Positions 23,818 through 36,700 of a DNA stretch of 64,000 nucleotides are shown in pieces; within the stretch, counting starts at the first letter, position 1, and the number at the start of each line of letters is the position of its first letter. The position numbers and the translations under genes were made by a program. The stretch lies in the NCBI RefSeq assembly GCF_050436995.1, contig NC_134745.1:11532001-11596000 (forward strand), written 5' to 3'. Source of the DNA: Anticarsia gemmatalis. Taxonomy: Eukaryota > Arthropoda > Insecta > Lepidoptera > Erebidae. The notes under the pieces were generated by a model that made no database searches, was not told where the DNA came from, and worked only from the letters and a program-made list of their open reading frames with translations.

Positions 23818-26123
23818 TTACTATATTATTACACTAGTTGATCAATAAGAATTGAAAAATAAGCCATGTCAAAGGCCTTCGGGCGGCTCGAACAACTTTG
23901 ACACTTGGTTGACCACTAACCATACGATATGAATGAATGAATGAAGTTGATCAATGCCACTGTGCTCACATGCGCGTACAGTTTTTGGAATAAAAGGTAG
24001 TTTATATTGTTATTCGTATCTGCAACTACTTTTATGAATATTATGCTCATTCAACGTAATTCAGATTTACGCAATTTCAAATAATTATTAGGATGGAATC
24101 TTTTCCCTCTTTTTGATTACATGCCATAGGTATGCCATCAACTCAAGAATCTGCTCTATTATTTCAACAAGTTAGAATAATAGTCACAAGAAATAAAAGA
24201 GATTACATTGTCAAAGATAACTCGTACAGTCAAGTCGTACAAAGTGGCAAAACTCCCGAAAAACATGATTTCCCTACCCCTTTCCAATTAAAATAAAAAC
24301 GACGGAGTACTTCAGAGGAATCTTCTCGACAAGAGTTTTTTTTTTCTTACATACATTCATATTATTTATTCCCAACGTATGTTAGTACTGTTTTTTTAGC
24401 ACATCATATTTGTCTATAAAGCTGATAATCTTATGAAATGGTAAGAACATTTCGGTGTGTCGAAATACTCCAATTTTTTTTCACCAGAGGCACTGCTAGG
24501 TACTGATTTAGACTTTATTAGGTTTAATAAAGGTGTTTTTTTTTCATGTAGTCAATCCATCCATGTAGGAAAGTTACTTAAAGCCTATGGATTTACAATT
24601 ACATATGAAAGGAATATTAGATTGCATGTATCCAAACTGGGCAGAAATCGCCAAGGGCTGCGATGTTTGAAAAAAGAGGAAACTGAGGTAGTCAAATAAC
24701 ACCATTAACAAAATTTCTACTAACTCAATCCTACCAAATTAGATAAAGTCACAATTATACGAGAGATACACCGACACAAAGTCAAATAAAGCTAGTTATC
24801 CTCACTATCCGAATCCACCGTGTATTCAAACAAAACCGGACGGACACACACAGCCAACATCAATGCGAACTCCAGTAGAAAACTTTTAATATGTTCGTGG
24901 AATATATTTCGAGTTTCTGGGACCACGGCACAGTCGTAACTAAAATAAATTACATAGAAAACCTTTTAGAGGATCCCAAAACATTTTGATAGAAAAATCG
25001 GCTTTCCGATAGAGAAAGGTAAGACGGATACTAATTTTCCCTTTTAGGTAAGTACGATGTAAAATGCCTCTTGGGAATAAACAGGTAAAATGTGGACGGT
25101 TTTAGTATTTGTGATAAATAATAAATATTGTGGTGCTTTAAATGTTCCTTAATGGCTATCTTGAGGATGGGGTAATGCTTTCTTTGAATGGGGTTTGTTG
25201 ATTGATCGGTCCTTAGTATTGATGTTTAAAGTTACGATAGCCTAATGGCTAAGTCATCAAACTTAAGATTGAAAGGTTTTGGGCTCGTGCTCGTTCCTAG
25301 TACCGCACTGTCTGCGCGTGTGGGAATGGGAAAAGTGCGTTTAGGTGGTGATTCAACAGAGATGATTGTTGTATAGTTAAATTATTAGTACAAAAGTCGA
25401 GTAAAAAACATGTCTTACATTAAAACAAGGTTAAATTATTTGTTGAATCTAATAACGTTAACCTTAGATTACCAAAAAACAGTTTAAAATTATATTTTCT
25501 GACTACACTCATCTAATTGACCATATTCATCAAGAAACTGGGTTTTACAAAACGAAAATGTTTTTAAATGGCCAGTTGAATTAAATTTTCATCATGCAAA
25601 ATATGAACTTCGCACTATAAACCAAACCGCGGTACATCCAAGTATTACAAGACAGATGTTTCACTTCACCGATAGGCACTTTGTATGTAGAATCACATTA
25701 GGGATCGAAGCGTTACCGAGATGGGTAGATGATAATAAGTGGATGTATTCTGTTCCCTAATGTACTACGTTATTTGGGTTATTTCGAACCACAAAGAAAA
25801 GATTAGTTTATATTGTAACAGATACAGCAGGGTACTAGTACTCAATTAGAACCGGTTAGAGAGTGATTTAAAAATAGGAACTATGTATGATCCCGGATCT
25901 TCACTTGTCATCGTTAACAATATCGTCAAAATCGCATCGACAGTTCTGTAATGATCAAGGTACGGGCAGATAGACTGCCTTTCACAATAGATATCGAAGT
26001 AAAGTTTAACGGACTTACAAACAATTTTTACCACGGGGATAAATGATGAATGGCCGTAATAGACCTGCATGAGATCTGAAAACACCATTTTACCTGAAAC
26101 AAGCAAAAATATATTTAACAATC
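23818..26123. other. Stretch without recognised features
   Basis: AT-rich DNA. The 80-codon frame at 24457-24699 and the 91-codon frame at 25846-26121 (minus) have no recognisable domain. A weak tRNA-like segment near 25230-25290 could be an old SINE. Confidence 0.45.
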
Positions 26124-26137
26124 TGGGAATAGTTTAA

Positions 26138-26460
26138 ATAAATAAATAAATTTAACCCATTAATGTCCCACTGCTGGGCAAGGGTCTCCTCCCGTAATGA
26201 GGGAGGGGTTAGGCCTTGAGTCCACCACGCTGGCCAAGTGCGGGTCGGGGACTTTGCATGCCCTCAATAAATGTTTTAAACAAATTTTAGCCATGCAAGG
26301 TTTCCTCACGATGTTTTCCTTCACCGTTGGAGCATGTGATAATTATTTCTAATACACACATAACTTCGAAAAGTCATTGGTGTGTTGCCTCGGGTTCGAA
26401 CCTGTTACCACTTGCGTGGGAGGTGCCAGCTTATACCACTCGGCTATCACCGCTAATATA
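26138..26460 (-). mobile_element. tRNA-derived SINE with perfect 14-bp target duplication
   Basis: The identical 14-mer TGGGAATAGTTTAA flanks the element at 26124-26137 and 26461-26474. On the minus strand it begins with a tRNA-like head (A box GATAGCCGAGTGG, B box GGTTCGAACCC), continues through ATCGTGAGGAAACCTTGCAT and ends CCCAGCAGTGGGAC, ATTAATGGG and an ATTT-rich tail. Intact boundaries and a perfect duplication point to a recent insertion. Transcription would be by RNA polymerase III from the two boxes. Confidence 0.92.
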
Positions 26461-26474
26461 TGGGAATAGTTTAA

Positions 26475-27041
26475 GAATACAAATTACCTATATTTTTTTT
26501 TTTTTAATCCGACGTCAACAGCCTGTACCGGCTGAAAAAATAATACTCAAAAAGTAAGAGAAATGCTACAAAGCGCCATAAAAAAAGTGAGTAGAATAGA
26601 TAACTATACAAATAAGCAACTAAATGAACCAAATATTTTGGAAAATAAATTCTTTGAAAGAAATACGTATCAACTTAGACTTATCTCCAACATAGTTTAT
26701 ATGTATACATAAATTAGTATGAATAATTAACTATGATTACACATTTTCTTTGGAAACAAACGTCATAAGCTTATCTACAATTATTTATACCTATGCCACA
26801 TACGACCGTAGATTACTAGGGTTTGAGGCTAAACACGTAAAATACCTGGGACTAACTCACGTGTACCACTGAAAAAAAATATGATAGATATTATGCGTAG
26901 CCCAAATTCTTTGGTGAAAAAAAATTTGGAACAGTTGACCATGTAAAAACTAAGTTGGTTACTGTTTTAAGAAGAATAATGAATTATGTCATTGAGACCG
27001 ACTTAGTTTTACTGAGTATCATTTTCTCAAGGTTAATTTAC
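26475..27041. other. Stretch without recognised features
   Basis: AT-rich DNA, nothing recognised. Confidence 0.55.
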
Positions 27042-27222
27042 CTGAGCTAAGTCAAAATCCTAGAGTAAAATGACATAGGGCAAAGTTAACATCCCGGAGC
27101 AAAGTTAACGTCACGAAACATAGTTAAAATTTCCAGACAAAATTTATTTATTTAAAATAACACTCCGCGGTGTAATTAACACCCCACGGCAAAGTTGATA
27201 CCCCAAGGCAAAGTTGCATCAA
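27042..27222. repeat. Degenerate minisatellite, about 19-bp period
   Basis: Units such as GCAAAGTTAACATCCCGGA, GCAAAGTTAACGTCACGAA and ACATAGTTAAAATTTCCAG follow each other. After an AT-rich interruption, GCAAAGTTGATACCCCAAG and GCAAAGTTGCATC resume the series. GTTAAC/GTTGAT is the conserved core. Confidence 0.75.
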
Positions 27223-27282
27223 CGGTACTTGTGAGTTAGACCGTACCCGGCATGACCATGAACCGAACGGTATTAGGTACTG

Positions 27283-27313
27283 ACGGTTACGTCCAATATA
27301 ACCGTCAGTCATT
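27283..27313. repeat. 11-bp inverted repeat with about 9-nt loop
   Basis: ACTGACGGTTA is mirrored by TAACCGTCAGT, about 60 bp after the minisatellite ends. Confidence 0.75.
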
Positions 27314-28061
27314 TTATTGGTTATTCAGTACACCCTTTTTTTATTACCGGTAGTCCGTGAACAGATCAACAGATATTATGGTGGCGAAGGTCGTATGGTT
27401 TTAAAGTTATGACGGCTCGTGAATATTGGGTGAAAATTTTCACAAGGTTTCTATAAAAGTAGATATACTTTTACAGCGTGAGAAGAACTGTGGCTTGAGA
27501 GATAATTTGCTGATTAGCAAAAAAATCCATCGAACCAAACTGAATTCGTAATGTAAACAAAAAGTAGTCTTGGATGCAATAAAGATGATGCAATATAGTA
27601 ATTAATATTTTGAAGATCTTTTCTTTTTACCAAAATTCGAACAAAATTTAATAAATAAACAGAAGAAACTGCACAGATATTGACAATATAAAAAAATGCA
27701 GAATTTTGTAACGTGAAACTACGGGAAATAATATAATTTTCTCTTTACAACAAACCTACTTTCATAGTTCCGAAGAATTTATATTTTTCACACAGACACC
27801 AAACAAATTAGCAAAATCCCATAATTATATTAAGTCAAAGGTATTCCCACACGATAAAATTATAATAACTAACTACAAATAATTACAAAGCTTTGGCCAC
27901 ACGGATAGAGTAAATTAAACGTTTTACGACCCAAGACAAAGAAACTATTAAGGCATTTTACTGCTCTTTAAGTACGGAATAAACATGTAATTTGAATCTA
28001 TAAGTAGTGTGTTCTAGGATTTATGTTGCTTAAATTAGGTATGAAAATTAAAGTTATAATC
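27314..28061. other. Stretch without recognised features
   Basis: AT-rich DNA, nothing recognised. Confidence 0.55.
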
Positions 28062-28492
28062 GGTTTGTAGAAACGTGCTTAAGATTAGCTACGTGGTGTG
28101 TGCCATTATCTAACACGGGTTCGATTCCTGCATGAAAATATTGTATATTAGTTTGGATTTTTTTAATAGGTACAACTTTGTCTCTCGTTTCGCTGATATG
28201 TGTCTGGTGATTGTTCGGGATAAAAAACGACGTCAAGCCATCAAATAGTACATTTGGTGCAATCATGAACTTGTACACCCCACGTGAAATGGTAATAAAA
28301 CGAACGCGCTCTATGGGTACATCCAGAAGTAAGTATTTCTTTTCCCACAATTTAACGTGCCTTCCGAAACACGGAGGAACTCGATATGTATGAGATGGTC
28401 ACCCATCCACAAATCAACCTCGGCAAGCATGGCTTAACCTCAGAGATCGATCCGCGCGGCTGTTGTTAACTAAGCCACGAGCTCCTCCATGC
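28062..28492 (-). mobile_element. SINE with a 5S rRNA-like head (SINE3-type)
   Basis: On the minus strand the head contains GAGGTTAAGC, then 23 nt, then GGATGGGTGACC. The 5S rRNA internal promoter of insects, as I know it, has GAAGTTAAGC and GGATGGGTGACC separated by the same 23 nt. The body continues through CCTCCGTGTTTCGGAAGGCA and ends near a tRNA-B-box-like segment (CGGGTTCGATTCCTGC on the plus strand, 28112-28127). Extra sequence and changes rule out a working 5S gene. The exact ends are uncertain, and the tRNA-like part may belong to a neighbour. Confidence 0.6.
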
Positions 28493-31385
28493 AATTATCA
28501 TATATTGACAAACATATTCAGTGCTATAATTAAATTTATATTTTGTAATTCCTATTAAAAGTTGTCGGTTCATTTAACCGCAGAATCCCGACACTATTAT
28601 GTTGGCATCAACTAATTAGCACAAAAATTAATTGAAAGCCTTCATTTTCAGCCAACAGCTAAACTCTATTATAATGTTGTTTGATTGCTATTAGGATTAA
28701 CATAATTGCAATGCTAACTAGTAGAATTTGATATTCGATTTATTGACTGAGTCAATATTTTTTTGTTTATTTTTGAATTATTGTCTTCTTCGCCGAAAAT
28801 CTGGTTAAGGGCGGTTAGTTTTATTGACAGGTAACTGTCTAGGTGTCTACATAGAGTGTCCAAGTGTGTACAAAGCACTTTTTATTTTGCCTTATAGCAT
28901 CAGTAGTAAGATTCAGGCGTAAGACTGAAAGCTTCACTGTGCAGTTGGGCACTTTGGCTATTTTTTTCACACAGCTGGCCGGTTTCAGCGAAACTGGCCA
29001 TGGTTTGTACGTACCTGCTTGGAGGTCATTTCTTCACATAAACCCGTAACACGCATGGAATTAGTATCTAACATGGATACACATAATAAAATTACTATTC
29101 AACAAAACAAGCGTTAGAATCGACACCTGTCAAACCTTGATACCAAAAAGCATAATAACGATAAAATATACTAACCTATATTAGTAAAAAAATATTATGT
29201 TAGACACAGTACGGTGTGACATGCCACAGAGATTAGTCAGTCGTTTTTGCGTGTACAAAAACAATCGTGTTCGTGTCTACGTGGCGTTGTCACAGAAATA
29301 ATTGACAGTACTGAAATATCCGACTACTGTAACACAATAGATTTACACGTGTGTGTCGGATAAGCGGGTTTTCGCTGCTGTACTAAATAAGATTTAGGTA
29401 GGATATTATTCTGCTTTTAGTTTATCAGACAGGTCTGGTAGATATGTGTTAAATATTTTTACATTTCAGACTAACGACGGTCGACTGTGTGTTTGAGACT
29501 ATCGACAATTTTCATATGGAAATTGCATCACGCTTTCAACGCCCGTCAAAGAATATTTTGGTGTATTCACATGTCAAATTTTAAATTATAAACCAAGAAT
29601 AGTGTCAAAGGAGTTTAGCATTAGATCTCTTAAAATAATGGCCTGTAAAGTCTAGTTAACAACCTCCTATTTCATACATATTTTTAATTTCTGTTCTATT
29701 ATCCGCAAATGTCGCTAAATCCTTGCGCCAATCGCAATTCACCCCGTCTCGGCTTTGTATATGCGTATTATAAATACTTATATACTTCAAAAGTTTAAAA
29801 ATATATCAACAGCATTTCCTATACAATACCAAGAAATCCCAACAATAATACAACGAATTCAACCAAAATAAATCTCATTACGTGAAGATGAAAGGTAAAA
29901 CTATTAGGGCAACATTGAAAACTGCGGAGAGGGCTGTTACGGTATTAGTTGATTAATCCGAGGTCACTAGTATTAAGGCTTCGGTATACGAGGAATTTGT
30001 TACCGAATGTACAATATATCTGTTTTGATACTTTTATAGCGGAAAATATTATTATTATGTTCGATATGGATCGTATTTTGAATGGGAATATTTTTTGTAG
30101 GTGGCTCAAGTTAATCTAATCCTTCAATCGGATTTACTGATTCCTATTATTGAGATTTGGGATTTTTAAGCTATTCTGTTTACTTGTGGTTTTATATAGC
30201 TGCTATAAAACATTCAAAATAATATTGCGATGTTTGAGAAATAAGCAATACTGTTTAAGTATCTACGCCTATCGTGACCGCGTTACAATAAATCTTTAAA
30301 CAAAAAATACATTCAGAATTATTTATGGGACAAATTGAACTACAAAAAGATGATTTAATAAAAAAATAAAATAATCACTAAAATCTAAGAAGACTTTCAA
30401 TGTATATTTGAGCTCGTTAATGACTCCTGTAAAGATCCGCCATATTCCAGAAAATAACAATAACATTGATAATTTAATATAAATAAACCTTTTATCGCAT
30501 TAAATTTGCAGTCATTTGAATAATTCCATATTCTTCTATAGCAATCATGATTCCGCTAACATTACCTTGATTTGAAACACAATAACGTATTCCCTTCGCG
30601 TTAGGAGAAAGGTTGTCGTCATAATGATATCTGATTTATATGCAAGCTCAATGCTTTGTTGTTTCGCATAAAAGAGCTGTGTTTTTGTTATAGAAAATAC
30701 AATTTTAAATAAGGTTTTCGTATAACTTTTTGCCTACAATCGTAAAAATTCAGCCTAAATTCCACATTTCTAGGTGCATAATATGGTACGATTTAAAGAG
30801 TCGTTGTTTTTAAAATGGCTACTGATTTATTATTTACTTTAAAGAACCGTATATTTAACCTACTCCAGTATTTCTGTCGAAAAACTCTCAATTATTCACA
30901 TTTATCATGCATTTGTCCGATTTTTTTTACAACGTCTCCCGAAGTTGTTTTTATATCCGACATTTGGGCTGGTTTCCTATTACATGGAACTAACAATTAT
31001 AAATAACGAAAAGTATGTTCTCTACATCTCTACTGACAACTTCAGGCATCACAGGTACAAAAAAATACAGCCATACGCAAGCGAAGCCATACAACAACAT
31101 AGTATAAGCATAAAATTTCAATATACAAACGCAATTAGCGCTCTCAGACAAAGCGGATTTAGTAATCATTGGGATGGAAGCAAACGCATTCCCACGCGAC
31201 CGAAGTGAAAAGGGTCGAACAGTCGTACTTCGATGTTGGTGAATGTAAAAATGTAATTAAAGCCTCAATCCTGATGTTAGGGTAATGTGATAAGTTAGAT
31301 AAGCTTTGGAGAATAAATTCGGTTACATTATATAATAAATTTAGTTCTGGAAATACTCTTCTAGTAAACCACTCTTAATTAATAT
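28493..31385. other. Stretch without recognised features
   Basis: Nearly 3 kb of AT-rich DNA. Short open frames (for example 28864-29049 and 30815-31208) have no recognisable features. Confidence 0.5.
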
Positions 31386-31479
31386 GACAACATTCCTATT
31401 TCACTCGTATTCAAACTAGAGTTTGAATAAGGTAGGAATGTCGTCGTATTTTTTTTTTAATCCATACTGATATGGATTA
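31386..31479. repeat. Nested and adjacent hairpins
   Basis: Outer arms of 13 bp with one mismatch (31386-31398 / 31433-31445) enclose a perfect 10-bp inner hairpin (TATTCAAACT, AG, AGTTTGAATA; 31408-31429). A separate 9-bp hairpin (TAATCCATA, CTGA, TATGGATTA) follows at 31458-31479. It may be a tiny MITE remnant. Confidence 0.7.
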
Positions 31480-32234
31480 AAGAAAGTACTGAGTTTATTT
31501 TGTGTACAAAACCGCTGATTCTTTGGTTAACATAAAATTTGGCAGTTCTACTAATTGGGGCTACTTATACACCCTGGAATCGCTAATGAAAATGATCTGT
31601 GCAAGTATAAACTGGTTTCCATGGACATTATTGATATGTTTAACGTTCCTTATTCATATTTAAACATTTAGAAAATGTGCAGCACGCGTAATAGCTAAAG
31701 TTAAATCACACAAAAGGTGTAGAGTGACATGAAACTGACATAAACCTTCTTAAGAAGTTTAATTTCAATCCGCTCTTGAAATAAGTCCTCCTTAATCGAT
31801 CTAATAGCCTATCCTTATCTCTAACCCTACCGACAGATAGGTCGATATCATAAAACTTGAACTGCCCCTAACTTTGATACGGGCTTCAAATCTTTATCTT
31901 TCACTGAATTATCTATCTTTGCAGATCTTACTTTTCAGTACTTAGCTCAGAGTTTGTAGTACCGTAGCTAGGTATTCTAAGTCTTAAAAATCAATCCAAA
32001 AAAAAATACTTTTATGTGTTACTTCAATAGTAAATCATACTATTATTACTTGCTAACATTGTTTCTTTTTACTACGTTGGCAATGATCTTCTGAGTTATG
32101 TACATACATATTATGTTGGCTCCGTCAGTATTATTTAAGGCGCCCGCCGAACGGAGTTTTGCAAATCAAAGCTTGAAATGTTTGAGGTCCTATTGTAAAT
32201 GGTATTTGTTATTTACTAATTAGATTTGTCAACT
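31480..32234. other. Stretch without recognised features
   Basis: AT-rich DNA, nothing recognised. Confidence 0.55.
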
Positions 32235-32407
32235 GTAGCACGATTATCTACCACTATCATAGCGATATCAGACAACCTAACTAACGAGAAATTTGTTTAC
32301 AAGTCTGATCAGCGCATCTAGCGGGCATTGTAGGAACTACTTTTGCAGTACTTTTGAATTTCAAAGTCTCTATACTCGATAGTACTGACTGTAGAGAATC
32401 GCGCTAC
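32235..32407 (+). mobile_element. TIR-bearing MITE, 'AGCGCGATTCTCTAC' family, copy 2
   Basis: Starts GTAGCACGATTATCTACCAC and ends GTAGAGAATCGCGCTAC, which are reverse-complementary ends. The interior (TCTGATCAGCGCATCTAGCG) matches the other copies. About 173 bp, non-coding. Confidence 0.75.
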
Positions 32408-33702
32408 TGATTCTGGCTTTTAACTAAAAAAATATTTTCTATTAAACAACCAACTCAACAGCATAACCTCGACTCATCTTTCGGGTTAAATAGATTTGCA
32501 ACAAAAAAACCACGGATCAAACAAAAAAAAAACCATACGCTGATCCTGGCTTTTACTCCCAAAACATCGAAAAACCGAACTTTATTCCAAAACCCGGATT
32601 ACAAATCCGGCTTGCAACCACAAAACCTTAGATAATGTTATAAACAAAGGCTCTGAAGCTGTAAAGCTTGCACTGTGATTTAATAAGTAAGAAACAACAG
32701 TGGTTTAGAAGGAAATACCCGATAGCGGGTTGCGGGTAGAAATCCAAACTTCGTTGAACTATTGCGGTGAGCTTGCTCTTAGTAAAAGCTTCTTAAGCGA
32801 GGAACAAAATTATATTATATAGCCGATGTTTTTATATACCTCTGAAGTGATTGAGGTTCAGTCTATTTTATGTACGGTAAGAATCTTGAAGTGTATTTGA
32901 TCCTCTTTCGATATATTTTATTAATGGATGTAATAAATTTATGCCTATAATCTGGTTACATACGATGCATACTAAGAAATGTAATAATAATATGGTTTCG
33001 CATCTGAGGATCTGCACGAAAAACTGATCATAAGGCATATCGGCCGTGGGTAGGTATGGAATTGGGTATGTTTAAGAAAAAAATACGTTTACTTTCCATT
33101 AGTCTACTAATTCCTAATCCTAAATACATTTCAGCGCAATCAAGAGCATCCGTACATACAATTATTCTTATAACACACTAACAAAATTAAGAACACGTAC
33201 AATATCAGAAAAATATTTCTGTACCTACATTACCCAAAATGAATAACAATAACCATAATCTGTAAGAATAAAATCTCGTTTCTATACTCTAGATATTACC
33301 TAAAATATACCTACGTAACATGTGAACACGAATACCATTAGCCAATTCAAAATCGTTCCAATCACATAAGCAGATCAGACTCTACTATAGGTATATAAAG
33401 TTCCTGGAATTATTCTCTCACTCAGGTATTACCCCGATACGCGTTGAAAACCCTCGCCTCCCTATTTCCAGGCACTTGATAATAATTAACCTAATTCCCA
33501 GTGCTCGGTAGTTTTCTTTTCATTTATTTATCTTGACGTCCATCTGGGTCGTTGGTAATAGGTAATTTGCGCTGAAACAAGTATTTTTTATAGAGAGCCG
33601 TGAATTGTGGAAGGTTGAAAGGGATTTAGTGTTACACTTTTAGAAGAGGTTTAGTTAATTTGATCTAATTAAGTTGGAATAACCTTTACAATAACCTACT
33701 TA
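32408..33702. other. Stretch without recognised features
   Basis: AT-rich DNA, nothing recognised. Confidence 0.55.
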
Positions 33703-33770
33703 ACCAATTATGGTCTCCTCCTGAGTCGAGAGAGGGGTAAGACCTTAGGTCCACCATACTGGCCAAAAGC
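33703..33770 (-). mobile_element. SINE tail fragment
   Basis: GGTCTCCTCCTGAGTCGAGA followed by GAGGGGTAAGACCTTAGG and TCCACCATACTGGCCAA is a diverged copy of the SINE segment seen at 26170-26240. No head remains. Confidence 0.55.
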
Positions 33771-36700
33771 AGTTTAGGTTAGATGTTTTTTTATAACATT
33801 TATGAGGTCCAATAAAAAACTATGGCTAAGTGTAGGTGTGGGATTAAAAGGAGATCTATGGTTAACGTTGACATACTTTTAGAGTGGTCGATGAAAGGTA
33901 CCTAATTTAGTAATTTTTTAATCAAACCCTTTCGTCAAAGTATCTATAGAACACTTACTGATAGGTTCGCTATACTTTTTTATTTAAAACAAAGAAATAT
34001 CCGTCGTAGATCAAAATTTCTACAGCAAACATAACTTCACAATCGATATCCTTAAACCTTACACAAAATGAAATAAGCGAAATCTGAGCCAACACACGTG
34101 AACAGGCCATCTGCTCTTATCTTTAGTTTGGCCGCTCGCCAGTTTCAATATAAGTATCGTTATGTTTCTTCAACAGGTTGTTACCGCTCATTTGTGTGCT
34201 TTGACTATCGCTGATCTTGGAATTGGTACCTTATTCTTGTTGATTATTAGGGGAGTACTTTGAATGGCTGCTTTATGAACAAATTAAAAGACTATGGGCT
34301 GTTTTGCCGTCTTGAAGCACGTGTTTGTGAAGTTACGGGGTAAAATATTGAACATGTTATTAATTGCTCTTCTTCTTTGTCTTGTCTTTATCCCACGTTA
34401 AGTGGTTAGAGTAAGATCTCTTTCTCGAAAATAGTGTGTTCCTTGCTTCCAAACTCATAGTTTGACTGAAAGGGTTGCTCACACCGAGTCACACCCCTAT
34501 GTACTAGACTTTTAACGATAAATCAAAACATAAAGGAAAAAGTATAAGAGGAATAGAAAATTTGTTACTTATGACGCTAATCATTTAATTTTAACTACGA
34601 GCGTGAGAATAGTTTTAGAAAATTTTGAATTTGCATGTCAAATCCGAAACTGCACTCTCGACGCGATTGGCTTGCATCCCGACGGTATTTGACGGCATAC
34701 TATTACTCTGTCGCCGCAGAAATTGTACACTTTTCGTCTTCAATATTACTTCTCGGAATTAACTGGAAATATCTCAACTGACGTCACAGATTTCGTTATT
34801 GATAAAAGTGTAAGGAGAGGAAAATTTACTAGCAGCCGGCTAGCGTTTGTAACCTTGCGTAGAAGTAAAATGAACTAGAAATGAGAGAATGAAAGCTTCA
34901 AACACCTAAAAGTATACAAGTTATCTTAGTATTAGAATACATTAAAAATGCTTCTAGTATTGGATATCTTAAAAATACCGAAAAGCAGAAATTCCCGTCA
35001 TATCAAATCTTGCTGCTGGCGAAGCTCTGCTAAATCCCTTAAGACAAAATGTCATACACAGAAGTCAGTTAGTCAAAAAGTCAATAAGATCCATGAACTA
35101 GGAAGTGAAATCTTCATTATTTAATTAATTTTAACAAAAGAAGAAAACACTTTAATTAAACACCTAGATGTAACACTATATCACGATACCAATAAAACTA
35201 TTCTCATTACAGCAAACCACTTTCTACATCAGATACTAAGAACATGAAAGTCAAAAGAACTCTTAAGCATATTACTTGAGAAAATGTTCCCAACTTGCAC
35301 ATGCAAACGTGTCACGGGTAAACTTACATAAACGTCATTTGCCGCGTCGTGGAACTTTCTAGAAGTTTTTTCATTACGCTTAGTTACCTGGCTGCAACGG
35401 GATGAATTAGTTTTACATTTGATTATTAAGTTCTTACTGTTGTTTTAATTACATAGTCTGCTAAGTATTCTTTGTTATCTTAAATTGTTAAATATGTTTT
35501 GAAGTTTCAACCAAAAGGATAAAGTAAAAATGTTTATTCCAGAAAATACTAAATTCCCAAAACTCAAACAAGGGGCTAAGACTGTATTTTAGGTATCTGT
35601 GCAAAAATATGTTGACGTAAAATTGATAATATAAACATTTCTATAAACAAATGTAAAAATCAAATCGATCACAAACTTATATTATCATATTCACCAAGAA
35701 CGTTTAAAGGCGACTTATAAAATAAAGTGAACATAATATTCCAATGATTGTTTACTTCAAGATTGCTAACTTTTGCTTTAGACCAATACACATAACGTGT
35801 GTGGTCTTTTCACGGGTGGCCAAATGACCATACGTGACAGAGTGAGCATATTTTACTTAATTGCAAACGATTCTATTTCATCCGTGGGCAGTTCGTGAAG
35901 GTGGTCGCATACCTATTCATAATTGATGGCTAATCCGAATTCTTAAAGTACCACCAGGCCCGAAATATGTATTTAATTTTCGACTCAAGCCAACTGAGAA
36001 TGAATGAATGATTTTTTTTTCTTTTTATAAAGAAAAAAAATTATAATGCTCGACGATCGATTTCGGCAACTTCTACTCCTAATATAATGGACGTCAATGT
36101 GCCTAGAGATGGCTTAATATTTTCTCTTTGCCTCTTACCTTTAAGTATTCAAGTGATGTCATACAATCGAGATCTATGTCAGCATATTTAATGTAAACAA
36201 AGTTTTATCACAATAACGAGGCGGAAATACCACAAGATGCCAGCTTTATGATTATTATAGGTGTGATGAATTATGTTATATACGAATTGTTTATTACTTC
36301 GATTGTTTTCATTTTAAAACATTGAAGTCGTTAAATCATCTGGAAGACCCTTATGCAGAGATCGATTTCGTGGTTTTTTTATCTCATTTTCAGTTTTAAA
36401 TAGGGTCAAGACTTTGTGATTACCACTTAATTTTTTTATAGATAACCTGTTTTGGGACCATTGAAGATATTTCTATATCCATCAGTAAATAATTTTTGAA
36501 TTGACCTCTGAAAAAGAGCTCGTATAAATGCCTACATTAAGACCTAGTAACAAAAAATAATCAAATCTCGTGTAATTTTGCCATCAAGAAATACCTTTCA
36601 AATATACTCATTTAGCATTCACATACATACACTTATTTATTTAGACCAAATATTTTACTTAATCCGTGTTACTAACCTTTTAACTTATTAAAACAAATAC

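Noticed and set aside
25225..25345. tRNA-like segment (TAGCCTAATGGCTAAG) as a SINE head
   Set aside because: The B box is not convincing and there is no recognisable tail or target duplication.
28380..28470. 5S rRNA gene candidate
   Set aside because: Only the internal promoter region matches, with changes, and the flanks are not 5S sequence. Treated as a SINE head.
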